A stretch of 64,000 bases of DNA from SZUA-430 sp040080835 (GTDB lineage: Bacteria; Pseudomonadota; Alphaproteobacteria; Micropepsales; Micropepsaceae), in NCBI GenBank assembly GCA_040080835.1, contig JBEBHP010000009.1:1-64000 (forward strand), read 5' to 3'. Shown in pieces: positions 7,851 to 16,539 of this stretch; positions within the stretch are counted from its first letter, which is position 1; each line of letters begins with the position of its first letter. A model generated the notes under the pieces. It worked only from the letters and a program-made list of their open reading frames with translations, had not been told where the DNA came from and made no database searches. The position numbers and the translations under genes were made by a program.

Positions 7851-8693
7851 TCAGCCCCACTTCATCTCGCCGGTGGCGACCTTGGAGCCGATGTCGAGCG
7901 CAACTCCCATGCCGAGTCCGGGAAAGCGGGCTTCCATCGCGGCCTTGAGCGCGACCGAGCCTTTGGCTTTGGCCAACTCTTCCTCGAACGCAGTGAGATA
8001 AGCTCTAGTGTGTTCAACGCCCGAGAGATCGGTGGCAGAGTCTGGCGTCATATGACCGGGTACGACGATGACGGGCTTGCGATTCGCGATTTTTCCGAGA
8101 TTGGCAACCCAGGCGGCGCGCTGTTCCTTGGTCGATGCATCCGCGGTCCAGACATACACGCCCGCAAAGATCATCACGCCACCGAGCACAGCGTTCAGCG
8201 ACGGTACGAAAAGGTAGCGCCGGTTTGCCAGCCCTTCTGCGTTGACGACTTCGATGGTTTCGCCATCGACAGTGAGCGTCCTTCCGTCGAACACTTGGGG
8301 GATGACGACGTCGGCAAGCGTCTGCGGACCATTCTCCTTGAGCTGCGCCCCCCAGGCGGCGAGTTTCTTTTCCACGCTGCCATTGATAGCGGCGACTGTG
8401 TCGGATGCGGCGATCACAAGCGCCTCGGGGAAGGCCTCCATGATCGGCTTGAGGCTGAAGTAATAGTCCGGGTCGGACTGGCTGACATAGATGGTGCGAA
8501 GCGTCTTGCCGGTCGCCTTGATCGCGTCGGCGACGGCGCGGCCGTCAGAGTAGGTGAAGCCGCCGTCGATTAGGAGAGCCTCGGAAGCGCCCGAGATCAG
8601 GACGGGGGCGCGAAAGAAGCCCTTTTCTCCGGCGGGCATGTGCTTCCAGGAAATCCCCCCAGCGTTTGCGGCGGTGGCAACGGACGTTTTCAT
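7851..8693 (-). CDS. Metallo-beta-lactamase-fold protein with degenerate metal site
   Basis: This 280-residue protein has the metallo-beta-lactamase fold: a first strand pair ending in ALLIDGGFT, the motif-2 position after TIYVS, and a late VVPGHMTPDS strand. The usual THxHxDH motif is replaced by SQSDPDY (residues 71-77), so three of the four motif-2 metal ligands (His, His, His) are Gln, Asp and Tyr; the Asp is kept. The late His of VVPGH is also kept. Classical two-zinc hydrolysis is therefore unlikely. It could bind one metal or act as a non-catalytic or differently catalytic protein. It stands alone; an AGGAG-like site precedes the ATG at 8693. Confidence 0.8.
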   Translation of the reverse strand: MKTSVATAANAGGISWKHMPAGEKGFFRAPVLISGASEALLIDGGFTYSDGRAVADAIKATGKTLRTIYVSQSDPDYYFSLKPIMEAFPEALVIAASDTVAAINGSVEKKLAAWGAQLKENGPQTLADVVIPQVFDGRTLTVDGETIEVVNAEGLANRRYLFVPSLNAVLGGVMIFAGVYVWTADASTKEQRAAWVANLGKIANRKPVIVVPGHMTPDSATDLSGVEHTRAYLTAFEEELAKAKGSVALKAAMEARFPGLGMGVALDIGSKVATGEMKWG

Positions 8694-9343
8694 GATGGTT
8701 CTCCTTGTAAACTTGACCCGTCAGCTTGCCTAAGAAGCCGATGTTCCGGCGCCGGCTCGCAAAGACATTGTTCCGCGCTTTTTATAGACGGGAAATTGAA
8801 ATCGGCGCGGTCGAAATCGACGGGCAGACGCATTCCCTGTTCGGCCGAATCCGTTCCCTGTTCCCTCGATTTCGGTCCCTGTTATGTCGTGTAGGGAATT
8901 TGGTCGATTTCCCCAATGCCCAGGCGAGTCACGCGCAGTTCAAAATTCGAAATACAGGCGATATCGCAGAAAATTCGCTGCAAAACCGGGGTTATCAGCG
9001 AATTGGACCCTGTTACGAGCGTGAGCACTGTTACGACGTGACTGCCTCGCGTACCACCACAGGCTGTACTGTGCTCAAGTCTCTGAAATTGTCAGGTAAT
9101 TGGCGCTGTACGGCGCCAAAAAGCACGTCGGTTTTGTCTCCGATTTCAACTTGAGATTGTGTGAGCCCGATATTGGGGCGAACGTCTTTGGCGGTCCAAG
9201 ATTCAGTCTCACAACGACCATTTAAGGGACACGATAGTTTGAGTGCAAAGTGCTCTGGCATCGTGCCGCTGTCGAACTTTGCCCACGATATGTTAGGATA
9301 TCATAGATGATGGTTGGAAGCGGCATTGGTCATGCCATCGATC
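8694..9343. other. 650-nt stretch without a convincing gene
   Basis: Open frames here are short and domain-free. The left part holds three imperfect 21-nt tandem units (see 8833-8895). The remainder resembles decayed repeat sequence rather than coding DNA. It separates two minus-strand genes, so the promoter of the metallo-beta-lactamase-fold gene should lie near its left edge. Confidence 0.4.
8833..8895. repeat. Three imperfect 21-nt tandem repeats
   Basis: Units begin at 8833, 8854 and 8875 with TTCCCTGTT, TTCCCTGTT and GTCCCTGTT, exactly 21 nt apart. The second half of each unit diverges. A 21-nt period equals seven codons and would give a seven-residue repeat if translated, but no gene supports this. 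It lies about 140 nt upstream of the metallo-beta-lactamase-fold gene start. Confidence 0.6.
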
Positions 9344-10327
9344 TCATCGAAGATGCCGAGGTGACAAGCCATGCCAACGGCGAAAAGCGCGCGATAGTGC
9401 ACTGGTCTCCGAAAATTGCAGAACCTCAGCCACTTCGGCAACTGTAAGGTGGGAGTCCGTGATGTAGGAGAGTGCCAGGTCGGCGCGAACCGCATCCACG
9501 ATTTCATCGAAGCTCGTTCCATCACTTGCAAGCCGTCGCTGAAGGGTGCGCGTTGAAATGCGCATGATCCGCGCCGTCGTTGCGAGGTTGCAGGGAGAAA
9601 ACGGCAGCAACGCACGCACAACAATCTCCGTGCGTGTGTAGACGACCCCAGCCAGGTTTTCGCTGGCCTCGTCGAAGCCCGTGGCCAACTCGCCATGTTG
9701 CAGTCTATTGCCTGATCTTGTTGGAGTAGTCAGAAAGGCTCGGTCGATAAAGGCGGCATTGCGATCGGCGTTGAAAATTAGTCCCGGCCCGAACAGTCGC
9801 TGATGCCAGCGCGTGTCCCGGGGTGGCGCATGCCTCAGGAAAACCTCTTGCGGCTTCCATCTTGAGTTGTGACGTCGCAATTCGCCGATGAGCACGCTGA
9901 ATCCCAGTTCGACAACTTGTCTCCGCGGCCGAGCGATGTCCGCTGCCACATCGTAGGTGACCAGGACCCCGTCCGATGACGGCTCGATCGCGAAAAGGGT
10001 GCCTTGCGTGTGAAGAGGGAAATAGTCGGCGAGATCGTGCAACAGTTCACCAACTGTCGCGGCACTCTGAAACAGCGACCACAGCGGTCCAAACAATGTC
10101 AGATCCTGCAGTTGTCCGAGCCTCAACCCGAAGGCCTCGCAGGCCAGCGCGCTCGAAGTGCCTTCCAGGAACTGTACGACGGAGCCGGCTGGAATCGGTG
10201 TATCTGGATTGGAGAGCGCTTCCGTCGGGATGGAGGCTTGTTTCGCTAGTTCCTCGAAGTCGCCGCCTAGTTCTGAAACGAGGTCTTGCGCTCCTGCGAG
10301 CACTCCACTGCGAACCCATTTCAGCAT
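9344..10327 (-). CDS. AraC family transcriptional regulator
   Basis: This 327-residue regulator has an N-terminal ligand-binding region of the 'arabinose-binding domain of AraC regulators' type (about residues 15-190, as in OruR-like proteins). A C-terminal AraC DNA-binding domain follows (about 235-325), with TTARIMRISTRTLQRRLASDG as the first helix-turn-helix and LTVAEVAEVLQFSETSALSRAFRRW as the second. It is transcribed away from the membrane protein/propeller operon, with a 118-nt intergenic region between them. It is therefore the best candidate activator of that operon, which is inference. The C-terminus ends normally at GLSPRHLR. Confidence 0.9.
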   Translation of the reverse strand: MLKWVRSGVLAGAQDLVSELGGDFEELAKQASIPTEALSNPDTPIPAGSVVQFLEGTSSALACEAFGLRLGQLQDLTLFGPLWSLFQSAATVGELLHDLADYFPLHTQGTLFAIEPSSDGVLVTYDVAADIARPRRQVVELGFSVLIGELRRHNSRWKPQEVFLRHAPPRDTRWHQRLFGPGLIFNADRNAAFIDRAFLTTPTRSGNRLQHGELATGFDEASENLAGVVYTRTEIVVRALLPFSPCNLATTARIMRISTRTLQRRLASDGTSFDEIVDAVRADLALSYITDSHLTVAEVAEVLQFSETSALSRAFRRWHGLSPRHLR

Positions 10328-10445
10328 CTGCTCTTCTCCTTACAGCACCTTCAGCGTCACTCAGAGTGGCGCGCAAAGTCAACTTCGGCGTTAAAAGTAC
10401 TGCTATTGGTGTGTTCGGCTTCGTGATCTGCCAGGAGACTGCACG

Positions 10446-10826
10446 ATGAAATCCAGCCCCATTACCGTGACGATCTTTTCCTTCTTGCTCGCTGTGGCAG
10501 GCCTGTTGACCGGCTATATCGGCCTAAGCGCCGCCGGATATCTTGTCCCCGCCGCAGCCCTCTTTGTGCTTGCAGCACTTCACTGGTTCGGCCGGATCCA
10601 ACGCTTTGTCGCTGGTGTGCTTATTGTCAATCTGTCGAGTGGTTTGCTCCTGGTTCTGGTGCTGGCTTTCGGCGCTGTGCTGGGAGCGCGCAAGCTCGAC
10701 GTCTCGGGTGTAGCACTGCTCGTTAATCTTCTGACCGGTGGACCGCTACTCGGCCTGATCGCAGGCCCCCTGCTTTATGTGACGCGCCATGAATGGTTCC
10801 GCGCTCGCCAAACCGCTGTCGCGTAA
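10446..10826 (+). CDS. Small integral membrane protein, function unknown
   Basis: This 126-residue protein is almost entirely hydrophobic, with about four predicted membrane segments (near residues 7-27, 31-50, 54-80 and 88-113) and a short basic C-terminus. An AGGAG site lies 8 nt before the ATG. It lies 12 nt upstream of the large secreted propeller protein and is probably co-transcribed with it. No family is recognised. It may anchor, assemble or feed electrons to the periplasmic product, which is speculation from position only. Confidence 0.7.
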   Translation: MKSSPITVTIFSFLLAVAGLLTGYIGLSAAGYLVPAAALFVLAALHWFGRIQRFVAGVLIVNLSSGLLLVLVLAFGAVLGARKLDVSGVALLVNLLTGGPLLGLIAGPLLYVTRHEWFRARQTAVA

Positions 10827-10838
10827 CGGAGCCATGAA

Positions 10839-12704
10839 ATGACACAACTATTGCGCGTTGCACTTTTTCTCTTGCCACTCACAACGGCGACGATCACAGC
10901 GTCCGCATACGCCGCCGCCTTCAAAGGCAAGGTGGCGCTGCCCGACGGCAAGCCCGCATACGGCGCAATGGTTACAGTCACCGACGCGACAAGGGAACAG
11001 CGCCAGACGGTCTATACGGCGTCAGATGGTAGTTACGTCATACGCACGTCTTACGCCGGTGGACTGACAATCCGGGCGCGCCTTGCGGGTTATGAAGATT
11101 TCACGGTGACGCAGACAGTCCCCGCCGAGGGTGTCGCGCAACTCGACCTTTCGCTGCGCCAATTCGCCAGTCTTGACGAGGCTTCGAATGCACTTTCGGC
11201 GTCAGCCTTCAACGCCCGTCTGCCGTGGAAAGACCTCAAGCAAGATCGCCCGGCTTTCATCAGTCAATGCAACTACTGCCACCAGGTCGGCAACGCGACA
11301 ACGCGCATGCCCATGAGCCATCAGGAGTGGATGACCGAGATCAACAAGATGGAAGGCCTCCTGGCTATGGTCTCGCAACGCCAGAAGGCGACCATTGCCG
11401 ATGTCCTTTCTCGCGGCTTTGATGCCAAGCCGATCCAGGCGGTTCAGTCCTACGGCGCAAGTCCCGAACTGGCGCGCGGCAAGGTAACTGAATGGCTGGT
11501 TGGCGACGGTTACACCTTTATTCACGACGCCGACGTCGCTGGGGATCAAAAGCTATACGGCACCGACGAAGGGCACGACATTCTTTGGATACTCGATCGC
11601 ACCACTGGCAAGATTGAGCAACACAAGCTTCCCGATATCGACCTTCCACGCGGAGGCCTCTTTTCAGGAATGCAGCTGCCAATCGGAGTCTTTTCGGGCA
11701 AGCATGGCCCGCACAGCATGGCGCAGACCAAAGACGGCCGCATCTGGATCACCAACGCTCTGTCGAGCACCTTGATGTCGTTCGACCCGGTAACGAAAGT
11801 GTTCAAAACCTACCAGGTTGGGCACGACGCGCTTTACCCGCACACCGTTCGCGTCGATCAGAACGATATTGTGTGGTTCACCATTGTTGCATCGAACCAG
11901 ATCGGACGGTTCGATCCCAAAACCGAGGAAATGACCGTCCTTCGACTGCCCTCGAATGGGTTCATCCGCTGGACCACGGACATGCTGTTTCCGACCCTCA
12001 TGCGGATCGGCAGCTGGTTTCCCGACCAGGCAGTTCACCTCAATCTGTCCACACACAAGGTCTTCGGCTACTCGATCCTGGCGTTTCCTTATGGGATCGA
12101 CGTCAATCCGGTCGACGGCAGCATTTGGTACGCCAAACTTTATGCGAGCAGGATCGGCCGAATCGACTCTACCACCTTCGAGATCACAGAATGGGACACA
12201 CCCATGAAGGGACCGCGGCGGCCACGCTTCGATGCCAAGGGCATCCTGTGGATTCCGGCCTTCGACGAAGGCGGCTTGATGCGCTTCGACCCATCCACGA
12301 AAGCGTTTGAGACCTATGTCATTCCGTCGGTGGGCAAGGGTGAGTACGAAACGCCTTATGCGCTCAACGTTGAGCGCACGTCCGGCGACATCTGGCTTGC
12401 TGCGAACAACTCCGACCGCATCCTTCGTTTCAAGCCCGCGACTAAAACCTTCTTCTCGTATCCGAGCCCGACGCGCGTCACGGTGCTGCGGGATTTTTCG
12501 TTCGCGAAAGACGGCTCGGTCTGCTCGAGCTCATCAAACCTGCCTGCCTATGCAATCGAGGACGCCCGGCCGTCCTTTATCTGCGTCGATCCTGAGGGAG
12601 GGGCACGCGACCGCGAAGACTTGGCTCACCAAGCGGACCAATCCCGGCCACGCGCCAACCGGCCAACGCGAAGCCAGCGAGGTGGCAGGCGCAGAAGCAG
12701 ATGA
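10839..12704 (+). CDS. Secreted carboxypeptidase-regulatory-like / CXXCH / Vgb-type propeller protein
   Basis: This 621-residue protein starts with a signal peptide ending near AYAAA (about residue 27). It continues with a carboxypeptidase regulatory-like beta-sandwich (about 28-110, FKGKVALPDGKPAYGAMVTV). A CNYCH haem c-binding motif lies near residues 144-148, with MPMSHQEW downstream offering possible Met ligands. The C-terminal 380 residues form a beta-propeller of the virginiamycin-B-lyase/streptogramin-lyase type, with repeated blades such as DGRIWITNALSSTLMSFDP and DIVWFTIVASNQIGRFDP. The domain mix suggests periplasmic redox or lyase chemistry; the true substrate is unknown. It is the second gene of an operon behind a small membrane protein, opposite an AraC regulator. 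The polar C-terminal tail after about 590 has no fold. Confidence 0.75.
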   Translation: MTQLLRVALFLLPLTTATITASAYAAAFKGKVALPDGKPAYGAMVTVTDATREQRQTVYTASDGSYVIRTSYAGGLTIRARLAGYEDFTVTQTVPAEGVAQLDLSLRQFASLDEASNALSASAFNARLPWKDLKQDRPAFISQCNYCHQVGNATTRMPMSHQEWMTEINKMEGLLAMVSQRQKATIADVLSRGFDAKPIQAVQSYGASPELARGKVTEWLVGDGYTFIHDADVAGDQKLYGTDEGHDILWILDRTTGKIEQHKLPDIDLPRGGLFSGMQLPIGVFSGKHGPHSMAQTKDGRIWITNALSSTLMSFDPVTKVFKTYQVGHDALYPHTVRVDQNDIVWFTIVASNQIGRFDPKTEEMTVLRLPSNGFIRWTTDMLFPTLMRIGSWFPDQAVHLNLSTHKVFGYSILAFPYGIDVNPVDGSIWYAKLYASRIGRIDSTTFEITEWDTPMKGPRRPRFDAKGILWIPAFDEGGLMRFDPSTKAFETYVIPSVGKGEYETPYALNVERTSGDIWLAANNSDRILRFKPATKTFFSYPSPTRVTVLRDFSFAKDGSVCSSSSNLPAYAIEDARPSFICVDPEGGARDREDLAHQADQSRPRANRPTRSQRGGRRRSR

Positions 12705-12792
12705 CGATGACGTTTCATGGTGATCTGAAAGGTATCGTATTGAGCAATGCCTGCAGACAGGCCGGTCACAAGGACAATCAATTGGAGTCCAG

Positions 12793-13680
12793 ATGAAAAT
12801 ATTGCGCACACCCGACGATCGCTTTGCCGGACTCAAGGATTTTCCGTTCGAACCGCATTACTTGACGGTCGGGGAAGGGTTGCGCCTGCACTACGTGGAT
12901 GAAGGGCCGCGTGATGCGCCGCCGGTACTGATGCTGCACGGCGAGCCGACTTGGTCATATCTGTATCGACATATGATCCCCCGAGTGGCTTCAGCGGGAT
13001 TGAGAGCAATTGCGCCTGATTTGATCGGCTTTGGCCGCTCGGACAAGCCCAGCGCCGTTGCAGATCACACCTACGCCCGCCAAGTCGCATGGATGAGAGA
13101 ATGCATCGAAGCACTGGATCTGAAGGATATCACACTTGTTTGTCAGGACTGGGGATCGCTCATTGGTCTCAGGCTTGCTGCAGAGAATGAGTTCCGGTTT
13201 TCCCGCATCATCCTGTCGAATGGCGGCCTTCCGCTTGGAGAAGGCGTATTTTCACCGGCGTTTGGAATCTGGAAGGCTTTTGCCACTCACAGCCCCGTCC
13301 TGCCGATCTCGCGGATCATTTGGGCGGGGTCGCAATTCAAACTCGATGCGCAAGAGAGGGCGGCCTACGAGGCACCCTATCCTTCATCCGCGTATAAGGC
13401 GGCGCCGCGCGTCTATCCATCGCTCGTTCCGGTTCGCCCTGACAACCCCGCGCGCACCGACAATCTCGCTGCGTGGAAAATACTCGGCAACTGGACAAAG
13501 CCATTCATTTGTTGCTTCAGCGATGGCGACCCGATCACGCGCGGATTGGACAAGCTCGTTCTTGAGCATGTCCCTGGAGCGCGCGGGCAACCACACGTCA
13601 TGCTCAAGGGAGGGCACTTCATTCAGGAGAATGATCCGGACGGCTTCAGCGGTGTCATCGTGCGGGCTTTAGGCCGGTGA
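12793..13680 (+). CDS. Haloalkane dehalogenase (EC 3.8.1.5 type)
   Basis: This 295-residue alpha/beta-hydrolase matches the haloalkane dehalogenase family, subfamily I, which hydrolyses carbon-halogen bonds to an alcohol and halide. The motifs are HGEPTWSYLYRHMIP (residues 49-63), the nucleophile elbow VCQDWGSLIGLR with Asp119 and the halide-binding Trp120, an acid in FSDGDPITRG (Asp246 likely) and the base His275 in KGGHFIQEN. An Asp nucleophile rather than Ser sets it apart from esterases. A GGAG site lies 5 nt before the ATG. No other haloalkane-degradation gene is nearby, so the physiological substrate is open. A strong hairpin (13752-13779) follows. Confidence 0.88.
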   Translation: MKILRTPDDRFAGLKDFPFEPHYLTVGEGLRLHYVDEGPRDAPPVLMLHGEPTWSYLYRHMIPRVASAGLRAIAPDLIGFGRSDKPSAVADHTYARQVAWMRECIEALDLKDITLVCQDWGSLIGLRLAAENEFRFSRIILSNGGLPLGEGVFSPAFGIWKAFATHSPVLPISRIIWAGSQFKLDAQERAAYEAPYPSSAYKAAPRVYPSLVPVRPDNPARTDNLAAWKILGNWTKPFICCFSDGDPITRGLDKLVLEHVPGARGQPHVMLKGGHFIQENDPDGFSGVIVRALGR

Positions 13681-13751
13681 AAGGGCGAAGCTTCTCCACA
13701 ATGTCCCCGTAACGGGGTGTGGTGCCTGATCCCGCATGTCGCTTGGTGGCG

Positions 13752-13779
13752 ATCGGGCGCCCTGTGGCAGGCGCCCGAT
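13752..13779. terminator. Strong hairpin between convergent genes
   Basis: Perfect 10-bp arms ATCGGGCGCC (13752-13761) and GGCGCCCGAT (13770-13779) enclose an 8-nt loop. It sits between the convergent dehalogenase and dodecin genes and can end both transcripts. There is no T-run on either side, so termination may be partly Rho-assisted. Confidence 0.6.
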
Positions 13780-13788
13780 GGCTGGCAA

Positions 13789-14019
13789 CTATGGTGCGTA
13801 TTTGAAGGAGAGCATGACGCGCGCGCGATACGCGACGACTTTTCCATCGTCGAGACGCATGTCAAGCTTGGTGATTTCAGCGACACGCAGGTCTCTCAGT
13901 GATTTTGCAGCGGCTTCCACCGCATTCCTTGCTGCATCTTCCCAGGAGGTTTTGCTGGTGCCAATGACTTCGGTCACACGATAAATGCCGTTGTCGGTCG
14001 AACTTGATTTCTTCGCCAT
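13789..14019 (-). CDS. Dodecin family flavin-binding protein
   Basis: This 76-residue protein matches dodecins, small dodecameric proteins that store or buffer flavins in the cytoplasm. Typical features are IYRVTEVIGTSKTSWEDAARNAVEAAAK in the first half, with the Trp that stacks on the flavin, and the C-terminal strand VAYRARVMLSFKYA. The frame is open 48 codons further upstream, but that part has no dodecin similarity, and the ATG at 14019 gives the normal family length. It is a single gene that converges with the haloalkane dehalogenase gene. Confidence 0.88.
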   Translation of the reverse strand: MAKKSSSTDNGIYRVTEVIGTSKTSWEDAARNAVEAAAKSLRDLRVAEITKLDMRLDDGKVVAYRARVMLSFKYAP

Positions 14020-14322
14020 GGACGATCCAAGGTGTTGGTTGGCGGCAACCCGGAGGGGAGTGCCCGACGGAAAGCATACGCCAAGTCCGGCAGGTTTCCG
14101 ACTGAGCTTGTTGCGCGCGACGAACGCCTGCACTGGGCGCACAATGCCCATAACTCTGGACAAGTCGACACCAGGAAGAGGTGGCCCCCAAAGCTGAGAC
14201 TGGGTTAGGATGGACCGACGGAGGAAATGGTCGCTCCTGATATATGTCTCGCGGATTATTTTCTGCGGAATTCAAAGCAATGGCCGCGCTTGAGACGCTG
14301 AAGTACGTACGTGTGAGGACAG
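14020..14322. other. Intergenic region between dodecin and TPR lipoprotein
   Basis: This is a divergent promoter region of about 300 nt. No further gene is supported. A GAGGA Shine-Dalgarno for the TPR gene lies just before 14323. Confidence 0.4.
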
Positions 14323-15663
14323 ATGGCAAACCATATCGCAGGGATCGTTGTTACGGTGGCATTGTTGGCTGTGGCTGGATGTGCGACGCCAGACACGTCG
14401 ACGCAGTGGGCTCAATGCAAGGGGGGGCCAGGAATAGCCGGCGATGTCAAAATGGCCGGTTGCACAGCCGTCATACAGTCCGAGGGTGAAACCGGCGAAA
14501 CGCTTGCTGAGGCGTTCCAGAACCGTTGTTGGCTCTATGAACAGAAAGAAGAGTTTGATGCAGCTGTCCGCGATTGCGATCGGGCGATCGAACTGAAGCC
14601 GGACTATTCGGATGCTTATTTCAGCCGCGCCAAGATTTACTTCCACAAGCACGACTATGATCAGGCGATAGCGGACTTCGACCAAACGATCCGGCTTGAA
14701 CCCAAGGCGATCGGCGCCATTACCCTTCGCGGCATGGCGCATGCGAACAAGGGAGACTACGATCGCGCGATCGCCGACTACACGAGAGCACTGCAGCTCT
14801 ACCCGGGGTTTGGCATGGCTGAGGGCGGGCTCACTGCAGCACGGGAGGCGAAAGCACGCCTGGCAGGCGGACAAAAACCTGGCGATCCGCGCGCATGGTG
14901 CGACGGCAAGGCGCTCGTCGAGGAGGGATTTGCCCAAGACCTGCAGATTTCCGGTTGCACGAATTTGATCCAATCCGGCCGAGAGACACGCAGCGACTTG
15001 GCTGAAGACTACTTCAAGCGTGCAAAAGCCTATGATTTCAGCGGGAGCGATCGCGACCGGGCAATCGAAGACTACGGCCAGGCGATCAAACTGAAGCCGG
15101 ACCACGCCGAGGCCTATTTCAACCGCGGCACACTGTATTTTCTTGCGGCCCAATATAATCAAGCCATCGCCGATTTGGACCGCGCGATTAGACTGAGGCC
15201 GGGCCAGGTTCTTTATTTCAGCTATCGCGGCCAAGCGCGCCACGCGAAGGGCCAATGGGCTGCCGCGATTTCAGACTTCGATCACGCCATCAAGCTGCAG
15301 CCGAAAAGCGCCGAAACGTTCGTGAACCGCGCACGATCCTTTATCGCCAAGGGTGATTACCACCGCGCCATCGCGGACTGCGACCAGGCGATCAAGCTCT
15401 CGCCCGAGAACGGTGTGACGGCCAGCTACAACACGCGCGGCGATGCATATTTCCTTCTCGGAGACTGGCGCAATGCCATCAGCGACTACGATCGTGCAGT
15501 AAAACTATGGCCTGAGTATCCTGTAGCGCTCTACGGACGGGGCGCTGCAAAGACCCAGCTAGGCAAAGTGGCGGAGGGGCGGATCGACATGGAGGCTGCC
15601 CAAAAGCTCCAGGCCGATGTTGCGACAATGGAGGCGAAGCTCGGAATCGCGCCAGCGAAATAG
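14323..15663 (+). CDS. TPR-repeat lipoprotein
   Basis: This 446-residue protein has a lipoprotein signal with lipobox LAVAGC (Cys19), so it is probably anchored in the outer or inner membrane facing the periplasm. The rest is two blocks of tetratricopeptide repeats with the recurrent pattern YDQAIADFDQTIRLEPK. About three repeats lie before residue 165 and five or six after residue 225. Each block is preceded by a similar segment (GDVKMAGCTAVIQSEGETGETL and DLQISGCTNLIQSGRETRSDL), suggesting an internal duplication. TPR proteins act as scaffolds for protein complexes; the partner is unknown. It is monocistronic, with a GAGGA site near the ATG. Confidence 0.85.
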   Translation: MANHIAGIVVTVALLAVAGCATPDTSTQWAQCKGGPGIAGDVKMAGCTAVIQSEGETGETLAEAFQNRCWLYEQKEEFDAAVRDCDRAIELKPDYSDAYFSRAKIYFHKHDYDQAIADFDQTIRLEPKAIGAITLRGMAHANKGDYDRAIADYTRALQLYPGFGMAEGGLTAAREAKARLAGGQKPGDPRAWCDGKALVEEGFAQDLQISGCTNLIQSGRETRSDLAEDYFKRAKAYDFSGSDRDRAIEDYGQAIKLKPDHAEAYFNRGTLYFLAAQYNQAIADLDRAIRLRPGQVLYFSYRGQARHAKGQWAAAISDFDHAIKLQPKSAETFVNRARSFIAKGDYHRAIADCDQAIKLSPENGVTASYNTRGDAYFLLGDWRNAISDYDRAVKLWPEYPVALYGRGAAKTQLGKVAEGRIDMEAAQKLQADVATMEAKLGIAPAK

Positions 15664-15689
15664 CCGGGCGGGGCCGTGAACTGCGCCCG

Positions 15690-16184
15690 CTATTGTTCCA
15701 CGCCCGCGGGAAGGACGGTAAGCCAGAGTTGGTTGGTGTCTTTGTTATAGTCCGTCACGATTGAGATTTCGCCGAAACTGAAAACGCCACCGGTATAATT
15801 GGCAAATTTTTCACCGAGCGGAGAGCCGTCGCTGTATCGCGCCTCCGGCAGGCACTGCTCGACGAGCAGCTTGAGTGCGGGAAACGCGCTTGGCGCCCTC
15901 TTTTCCCACAGGCATTCGTAGGCCCATTTCTCATTGGTTGGTTGCCAGTTCTCGTCCAGGTCGGATTTGTTGCGAATTTCACACTGCGTGGTGCCTTCAA
16001 GCCTGAGCGAGCCGTGGAATTGCATGCCTTCCGCATCTCCCCTGAGCGAAACAAATTGCGGTGCAGCTGCAGCGATCGTCTTCAATTGATCGCAGAAAGG
16101 TTGCGCCAGCGACAGCGAGGTCAACGAGACAACTCCTGCCAGTGCAGTCGCGAATGTGGCGACTTTCATCAATTGCTTTGTCAT
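15690..16184 (-). CDS. Secreted hypothetical protein
   Basis: This 164-residue protein has a signal peptide ending near SLSLAQ (about residue 28) and a mature part with four cysteines (FCDQL, TTQCEI, YECLWE, VEQCLP) that could form two disulphide bonds in the periplasm. No family is recognised. It converges with the TPR lipoprotein gene 27 nt away. The start at 16184 fits the signal peptide; the frame is not open further in a useful way. Confidence 0.65.
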   Translation of the reverse strand: MTKQLMKVATFATALAGVVSLTSLSLAQPFCDQLKTIAAAAPQFVSLRGDAEGMQFHGSLRLEGTTQCEIRNKSDLDENWQPTNEKWAYECLWEKRAPSAFPALKLLVEQCLPEARYSDGSPLGEKFANYTGGVFSFGEISIVTDYNKDTNQLWLTVLPAGVEQ

Positions 16185-16314
16185 GGCGTGACCCTTTGAT
16201 CCTGATAGGTGGAGGCATCATTCAATTGCATCACAGTATGGTCTGCCAGCGGCTTGTCGCAGCAATGCGTTCCGATGGTGTGGCAAGCTCTATCGGCGGA
16301 AAATGGAGCTCTGG

Positions 16315-16539
16315 TCATTGCTTCGGCCGGAATAGTGTTTTCTCTTCGATGGCAACCGGACAAGCGGGGTCATGAACAAACGTGCGAGCCAGAATATTGC
16401 CGAATTCACCACAGATCTTGCACTTCATCTCAAATGTCTGTCCGCCATCGTCGGCGGGCACCATCACGTAGAGCAAATGCCATTGTCCTTCGACGACAGC
16501 CTGGAAAACCATTTTGATGATGTCGCTGTCAAAAGTCAT
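16315..16539 (-). CDS. Small hypothetical protein with possible zinc knuckle
   Basis: This 74-residue protein is cytoplasmic in character. CKICGEFG is followed by HDPAC, a C-x2-C ... H-x3-C pattern that could bind one zinc ion. No family was recognised. It stands alone, 130 nt upstream of the secreted protein gene and in the same direction. Confidence is moderate because of its size. Confidence 0.5.
   Translation of the reverse strand: MTFDSDIIKMVFQAVVEGQWHLLYVMVPADDGGQTFEMKCKICGEFGNILARTFVHDPACPVAIEEKTLFRPKQ

Noticed and set aside
8726..9154. 142-codon plus-strand frame
   Set aside because: It crosses the 21-nt tandem repeats, has no domain or good ribosome binding site and resembles spurious frames from intergenic repeats.
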